A stretch of DNA of 26,845 nucleotides, taken from NCBI GenBank assembly GCA_964492825.1, contig CAZBLP010000029.1:1-26845 (forward strand). Direction: 5' to 3'. Under the pieces are notes generated by a model that worked only from the letters and a program-made list of their open reading frames with translations, was not told the origin of the DNA and did not search any database. Below, in pieces: positions 23,669 to 26,845 of this stretch. The stretch is from CAZBLP01 sp964492825. Lineage in GTDB: Bacteria; DYJV01. How positions within the stretch are numbered: the first letter of the stretch is position 1; every line of letters starts with the position of its first letter. A program made the position numbers and the translations under genes.

Positions 23669-24182
23669 AACGAGCCTTTACTTCTTCCCAAAATCCTTTT
23701 GCTTTTAAAATCAAGTCTGTAATTTCTCTAACAGCACCACTTCCACCGTTTCTAACAGTAATATAATCAGCTATGTTTTTACACTCATTAACAGCATTAT
23801 TTACAGTAAAAGCAACCCCTGCTCTTCTTAAAACAGGTATATCAACAATATCATCGCCACAATATGCAATTTCAGAATAACTTAAATTATACTCTTTTAA
23901 AATTTTTTCCACAACATCTAATTTAATTCTAACTTTTTGATAAATTATATTAACGCCTAATTCTTTGGCTCTGTTTAAAACTACTTTAGATTCTCTGCCT
24001 GTAACAAATCCAACTGTAATTCCGTATCTGTGTAACATTTTAATACCATGACCATCTTTAACATCAAAAAATTTTATTTCATTGCCATTATTATCCAGAA
24101 TTATTTTACCATTAGTGAGAACTCCATCCACATCTGTTAAAAACATTTTTATTTTTTTCAAATTATTATACAATTTATCCAT
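23652..24182 (-). CDS. kdsC: 3-deoxy-D-manno-octulosonate 8-phosphate phosphatase KdsC
   Basis: HAD-type phosphatase that releases Kdo from Kdo 8-phosphate for the inner core of LPS. The 176 residues match the cap-less KdsC type. Asp17 and Asp19 in FLTDVDGVLTNG are the nucleophile and acid/base, Thr61 is in VTGRES, Lys83 or Lys87 supplies the third motif, and GDD at 109-111 is motif IV. The FDVKDGHGIKML segment is diagnostic of KdsC. A TAGGGA ribosome binding site precedes the ATG, 10 nt after acyP. It leads straight into lptC with a 17-nt overlap, so Kdo synthesis and LPS transport are co-expressed, as in many Gram-negative bacteria. Confidence 0.95.
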   Translation of the reverse strand: MDKLYNNLKKIKMFLTDVDGVLTNGKIILDNNGNEIKFFDVKDGHGIKMLHRYGITVGFVTGRESKVVLNRAKELGVNIIYQKVRIKLDVVEKILKEYNLSYSEIAYCGDDIVDIPVLRRAGVAFTVNNAVNECKNIADYITVRNGGSGAVREITDLILKAKGFWEEVKARYEIVD

Positions 24183-24192
24183 ATTATAATCC

Positions 24193-24468
24193 CTAATAAG
24201 TTATTTTAAAGACTTTAAATTCACCTTTAAATTCAGACCATTCTTCTTTAATATTTTCTACTTTGGCATATACAGGGCCAATCCAGCACCATTTTATAAA
24301 TTCATTTAACTTTTCTTCATCACCTTCTGCAACAACAGTAACTGAACCATCTATTTCATTTTTCACCCACCCTGTAATTCCTAATTTATCAGCTTCTTCT
24401 TTGGCAGAAGCTCTGTACCAAACCCCCTGCACTTTTCCCTTTATATTGATTTTAACTCTTCTGTTCAA
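24193..24468 (-). CDS. Acylphosphatase, TTG start
   Basis: A 91-residue acylphosphatase that hydrolyses acyl phosphates such as acetyl or carbamoyl phosphate. The family signature GKVQGVWYR is at 11-19, with the catalytic Arg19. Asn37 in GITGWVKNEIDGSV is the second catalytic residue, and FIKWCWIGPVYAKVENI matches the C-terminal half. The start is a TTG at 24468; no ATG lies near the conserved N-terminus, and AGGGGG lies nine bases upstream. It is the first gene of the 19-gene minus-strand array and has a good promoter about 50 nt upstream. A direct link between acylphosphatase and KdsC or LPS export is not established. Confidence 0.9.
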   Translation of the reverse strand: MNRRVKINIKGKVQGVWYRASAKEEADKLGITGWVKNEIDGSVTVVAEGDEEKLNEFIKWCWIGPVYAKVENIKEEWSEFKGEFKVFKITY

Positions 24469-24517
24469 CTTAAAAACCCCCTAATCTGCTTTAAAGTTAA
24501 GGATTCAATTCATATTA

Positions 24518-24546
24518 ATTATAAAGAATTTTTACAAAAAATTCAA
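24518..24546 (-). promoter_or_regulatory. Sigma-70-type promoter for the acyP-kdsC-lpt array
   Basis: On the minus strand, -35 TTGAAT (24541-24546) and a perfect -10 TATAAT (24518-24523) are separated by 17 nt. The expected start of transcription, near 24511, leaves a leader of about 43 nt before the TTG start of the acylphosphatase gene. It is the best promoter match I found in the window. Confidence 0.65.
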
Positions 24547-24563
24547 TGAAGATTTTTTAGGTA

Positions 24564-24580
24564 AAACAGTAACTCTGTTT
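24564..24580 (-). other. Small hairpin upstream of the acyP promoter
   Basis: AAACAG (24564-24569) and CTGTTT (24575-24580) form a 6-bp perfect stem with a 5-nt loop, about 18 nt upstream of the -35 box. It could be a second terminator element for the permease gene, or an operator half-site pair. The rest of the 223-nt gap (24469-24691) shows no ORF or RNA gene. Confidence 0.25.
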
Positions 24581-24641
24581 CGGATGGTTAAAATAATACA
24601 AGTTAGCTGGAATAAATCTGAAAATAATGAAAAGTGAAAAA

Positions 24642-24670
24642 TTAAATTTTAAAAAACTTTCGAAATTTAA
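24642..24670 (-). terminator. AT-only hairpin after the permease gene, weak terminator candidate
   Basis: TTAAATTT (24642-24649 on the other strand) and AAATTTAA (24663-24670) are perfect 8-base inverted repeats with a 13-nt loop. On the minus strand the stem runs into TTTTTC. A stem of only A-T pairs is weak, and such repeats arise by chance in AT-rich DNA. Confidence 0.3.
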
Positions 24671-24691
24671 ATGCTGAAGCTCAATCTAATT

Positions 24692-25663
24692 TTATTTTCT
24701 AATCCTTGGGTCAGCTAATGCATAACCAATATCAGCAAGAAGGTTACCAATAAGCGTTAAAACTGCTCCTATAGTAAGAATACCCATAATAACAGGATAA
24801 TCTCTTGACATAACACTTTGATAAAAAAGCATACCCATTCCTGGAATGCCAAAAATTGATTCAAAAATAACACTTCCTCCTATTAATCCAGGGACAGATA
24901 ATCCAAGGATTGTAATTACAGGTAAAAGTGCGTTTCTCAATGCGTGTTTCAAGTAAACTTTGCCATTTGAAAAACCTCTTGCTTTTGCAGCAAGAATATA
25001 ATTTGTTTTTAAAATTTCAACCATATTACCCCTTACATATCTTGATATTCCTGCAAGACCGCCAATAGCACTAACAAGAAGAGGTAATACCAGATGTTTT
25101 GTGTAATCTAATATTTTAGCAAAAAAGTCCAAACTTTCATGATTTAAAGATTTTATACCAGATACCGGCAACCAGCCAAGTTTAATGCTAAAAAACATCA
25201 TTAATAGCAAAGCTATCCAGAAGGTAGGAAGAGCAAAACCTATATAAACGAAAAATGATAAAAATTTATCAATAAATCTATCCTCACAAACAGCACAAAT
25301 TACTCCTATTGGGATTCCTATTATGAATATTATAAGCATAGATAAAAGGTTAATAGTAATTGTAATTGGTATTCTTTCTTTTATTTTATCTGCAACATCT
25401 CTATGGTCAGGTGAAAATGAGGTACCAAAATCAAGTTTAATTAACTTTTCAACCCAATCTTTGTATTGAATATACAATGGCTTGTCAAGCCCATAAAGCT
25501 TTCTCAGTTTTTCTTTGGTTTCTTTTGTTATTTTCGGATTTAAAGAACTTTCAATATCAACAGGTGAACCTGGCGCGAGATGTATTACAATAAAAGAAAT
25601 TATTGTAATACCAATAAGTAAAGGAATCATGCCTAAAATTCTTTTAAAAATATATTCCAGCAT
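24692..25663 (-). CDS. Peptide/nickel ABC transporter permease (OppB/DppB type)
   Basis: Inner-membrane permease subunit of 323 residues. The N-terminal signature MLEYIFKRILGMIPLLIGITI (first membrane helix about 8-31) and the large periplasmic loop with APGSPVD and LYGLDKPLYIQY are diagnostic of the DppB/OppB/NikB group. Further membrane helices lie at about 98-122, 133-160, 177-205, 240-265 and 285-312. The EAA loop that contacts the ATPase reads AAKARGF...KHALRNALLPV near 215-240. The usual partners OppC, OppD and OppA do not follow; downstream is a 223-nt gap and then acyP. An OppF-type ATPase is encoded 21 kb away on the other strand. It begins 8 nt after the thioesterase gene. Confidence 0.92.
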   Translation of the reverse strand: MLEYIFKRILGMIPLLIGITIISFIVIHLAPGSPVDIESSLNPKITKETKEKLRKLYGLDKPLYIQYKDWVEKLIKLDFGTSFSPDHRDVADKIKERIPITITINLLSMLIIFIIGIPIGVICAVCEDRFIDKFLSFFVYIGFALPTFWIALLLMMFFSIKLGWLPVSGIKSLNHESLDFFAKILDYTKHLVLPLLVSAIGGLAGISRYVRGNMVEILKTNYILAAKARGFSNGKVYLKHALRNALLPVITILGLSVPGLIGGSVIFESIFGIPGMGMLFYQSVMSRDYPVIMGILTIGAVLTLIGNLLADIGYALADPRIRK

Positions 25664-25671
25664 TTTATAAT

Positions 25672-26142
25672 TTATCCTACATTATATGTACCTGTACCAA
25701 GTGCTATTAAATCGTTTTTGTCATTAACTAATTCCATTCTGCTAACTGCAACTTTATTGCCAAGTCTGAGTATTTTACCCTTTGCAATAAAGTAGTTACC
25801 TTTACCAGGTATTAAATAATCAACTCTTAAATCAATTGTTGCAAGTCTTGTAAGGCGTTCCATTTTTTCTATAGAATTTAAATTTTTTAATTTAAGCAGT
25901 AATGCATGAAATGATGTAAAACCGCCTATTAGGTCAAGAGCCGCAGAAATGACTCCTCCATGCAATATTCCATAGTAGAAATTACCAACTAACTTTTCTT
26001 TCATATCAAATTTAATTGATGGTCCTTTTTCATCTATTTTGTATACTTTAAATCCAATTAAATTATTAAATGGTATCTTTTCAATAATCTCTTTTAGCAA
26101 AGCATTACTGTCCAATTTTTCTCCTGGTTTAACAGTTACCAT
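25672..26142 (-). CDS. Hotdog-fold thioesterase, PaaI-like
   Basis: A 156-residue protein of the 4HBT/PaaI hotdog group, predicted to hydrolyse acyl-CoA thioesters in the cytosol. The central helix motif HGGVISAALD is at 61-70, with Asp70 a likely catalytic residue. The preceding strand GPSIKFDMKEKLVGN and the C-terminal strands LRVDYLIPG, IAKGKILRLGNKVAVSRMELVN and ALGTGTYNV complete the fold. The ATG at 26142 is chosen because GGAGG lies six bases upstream; the longer reading uses a TTG in that spacer. The substrate is unknown. It sits between gyrB and the permease gene, probably in one transcript with the latter, and no acyl-CoA pathway gene is adjacent. Confidence 0.85.
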   Translation of the reverse strand: MVTVKPGEKLDSNALLKEIIEKIPFNNLIGFKVYKIDEKGPSIKFDMKEKLVGNFYYGILHGGVISAALDLIGGFTSFHALLLKLKNLNSIEKMERLTRLATIDLRVDYLIPGKGNYFIAKGKILRLGNKVAVSRMELVNDKNDLIALGTGTYNVG

Positions 26143-26229
26143 AGCCAACCTCCGAAATATTTATAAATGTTTTTAAATTTACAACAGAACAAGTGATTTA
26201 ACAGAGCTGGAAATCATAACAATTGTTTT

Positions 26230-26258
26230 TTTATGTTTTTGATTGTAAAAATCATCAA
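26230..26258 (-). promoter_or_regulatory. Possible promoter for the thioesterase-permease pair
   Basis: On the minus strand, TTGATG (26253-26258) and CATAAA (26230-26235) are 17 nt apart, with four of six matches each to -35 and -10. It lies in the 197-nt gap after gyrB. The AT-rich setting makes chance matches common. I see no strong gyrB terminator and no ORF in this gap. Confidence 0.3.
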
Positions 26259-26339
26259 TAGAATTTAAATCGTTTTTTGAATTATATAATTATCAACATA
26301 TTACTTATTCCGTTATTTCATTAATAATACAGATAAATA

Positions 26340-26845
26340 TTATATATCTAAATTTTTAACATAAAGAGCGTTTTTTTGAATAAAATTTCTTCTTGGCTCA
26401 ACTTTTTCACCCATTAGAATAGAAAAAATTTCATCTGCTTCAATGGAATCTTGTATAGTTACTTGAAGTAACGTTCTCGTAGAGGGATTCATAGTTGTCT
26501 CCCATAACTGATCAGGATTCATTTCACCAAGACCTTTATATCGCTGTATATTCCAGCCTTGTGATGCAATATCTAAAATTTTTTCAAGAAGTTCTTCTTT
26601 ATTGTTTATAATATAATCTTCATGTTTAAAATTTAGAGTATATGGTGGAGAATTTAATATTTCAAGGTTTTCATTAAGCTGTAAAACTTTTTGATATGAA
26701 ACATTTTTTAATATGTAATGAGATATTTTTATGAGATTTTTTTCTTTTTTAACAATAATTTCATAAGTTGAGAATTCCATATCTTGTGGTACTGAAACTA
26801 TATTATACCCATTTTTTATTAATTCATTTTTTAATTTTTCTACTT
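26340..26845 (-). CDS. gyrB: DNA gyrase subunit B, C-terminal part (5' end outside window)
   Basis: The C-terminal 167 residues of GyrB, open to the window edge. The TOPRIM tail is unmistakable: IQRYKGLGEMNPDQLWETTMNP, RTLLQVTIQDSIEADEIFSILMG, VEPRRNFIQKNALYVKNLDI. The preceding 80 or so residues (GYNIVSVPQD, NLIKISHYIL, LNENLEILNSPPYTLNF) match the kind of insert found in GyrB of Deltaproteobacteria and other Gram-negative groups. An internal ATG at 26780 is not a start: the frame continues upstream without a stop. The KGLGEMN form and TTMNP favour GyrB over ParE. The gene ends without an obvious terminator, 197 nt before the thioesterase gene. Confidence 0.96.
   Translation of the reverse strand, partial: VEKLKNELIKNGYNIVSVPQDMEFSTYEIIVKKEKNLIKISHYILKNVSYQKVLQLNENLEILNSPPYTLNFKHEDYIINNKEELLEKILDIASQGWNIQRYKGLGEMNPDQLWETTMNPSTRTLLQVTIQDSIEADEIFSILMGEKVEPRRNFIQKNALYVKNLDI

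Noticed and set aside
26290..26298. DnaA-box-like TTATCAACA near gyrB
   Set aside because: Single site with one mismatch to TTATCCACA, no cluster of boxes, no dnaA or dnaN in view. Not enough for a replication origin.
1..26845. Defence islands, CRISPR arrays, transposons, prophage or tRNA-linked integration
   Set aside because: No repeats, integrase, transposase, Cas, restriction or tRNA signature was found. Base composition looks even along the window and the genes are conserved housekeeping and regulatory types.

Overview
The window is a densely packed, AT-rich (roughly 30% G+C by eye) piece of bacterial chromosome. I place 30 protein genes: 8 on the plus strand and 22 on the minus strand. 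I see no tRNA or rRNA gene, insertion sequence, prophage or CRISPR array, and no gene-free stretch longer than about 225 bases. LptA/LptB/LptC with KdsC show a Gram-negative, LPS-bearing cell. The gene content (RpoN, long HPF, PtsN, HPr kinase/phosphorylase, RapZ, EIIA-Man, HPr, EI, plus a short ArgA-like GNAT and a GyrB with the insert of Gram-negative types) resembles Deltaproteobacteria and Deferribacterota. The low G+C favours a Deferribacter-like organism. That placement is inference, not a match I could run.

Layout. (1) 18-1979, plus: acetoacetyl-CoA synthetase, followed by a hairpin. (2) 2118-9133, plus: a tight seven-gene run, purS-purQ-peptide ABC ATPase-GT39 glycosyltransferase-PIN/PhoH ATPase-proB-proA, with gaps of 0-13 nt or overlaps. 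(3) Its end meets the end of nadD, and the two convergent stop codons share one TTAA. (4) 24468 down to 9130, minus: 19 co-directional genes, acyP-kdsC-lptC-lptA-lptB-rpoN-hpf-ptsN-hprK-rapZ-EIIA(Man)-ptsH-ptsI-miaB-nadK-recN-GNAT-asd-nadD. A good sigma-70-type promoter lies in front of acyP (-35 TTGAAT, 17 nt, -10 TATAAT). A clear hairpin between asd and nadD probably ends most transcripts. (5) 26142 down to 24692, minus: a hotdog thioesterase and a lone peptide-transporter permease. (6) 26845 down to 26340: the C-terminal end of gyrB, which enters from beyond the window.

How the genes work together. The centre is an LPS-export block (KdsC for Kdo, LptC/A/B for transport). It runs into sigma-54 and a regulatory phosphotransferase block: EI, HPr with both His and Ser sites, two EIIA proteins and the HPr kinase, but no sugar permease in view. 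The usual reading is that this PTS senses carbon, nitrogen or energy state rather than importing sugar. The rest is housekeeping: proline (proBA), aspartate-family amino acids (asd), NAD(P) (nadD, nadK), tRNA modification (miaB), DNA repair (recN) and purines (purSQ).

Several starts differ from the longest possible ORF. nadD and acyP most likely start at TTG, and asd, recN, nadK, ptsH, ptsI and the thioesterase start at internal ATGs with better ribosome binding sites or gene coupling. I found no convincing new defence or mobile system. The points worth a second look are the PTS/LPS/sigma-54 array, the lipobox-like start of LptC, the PIN-PhoH gene between a glycosyltransferase and proBA, and the scattered peptide-transporter parts.
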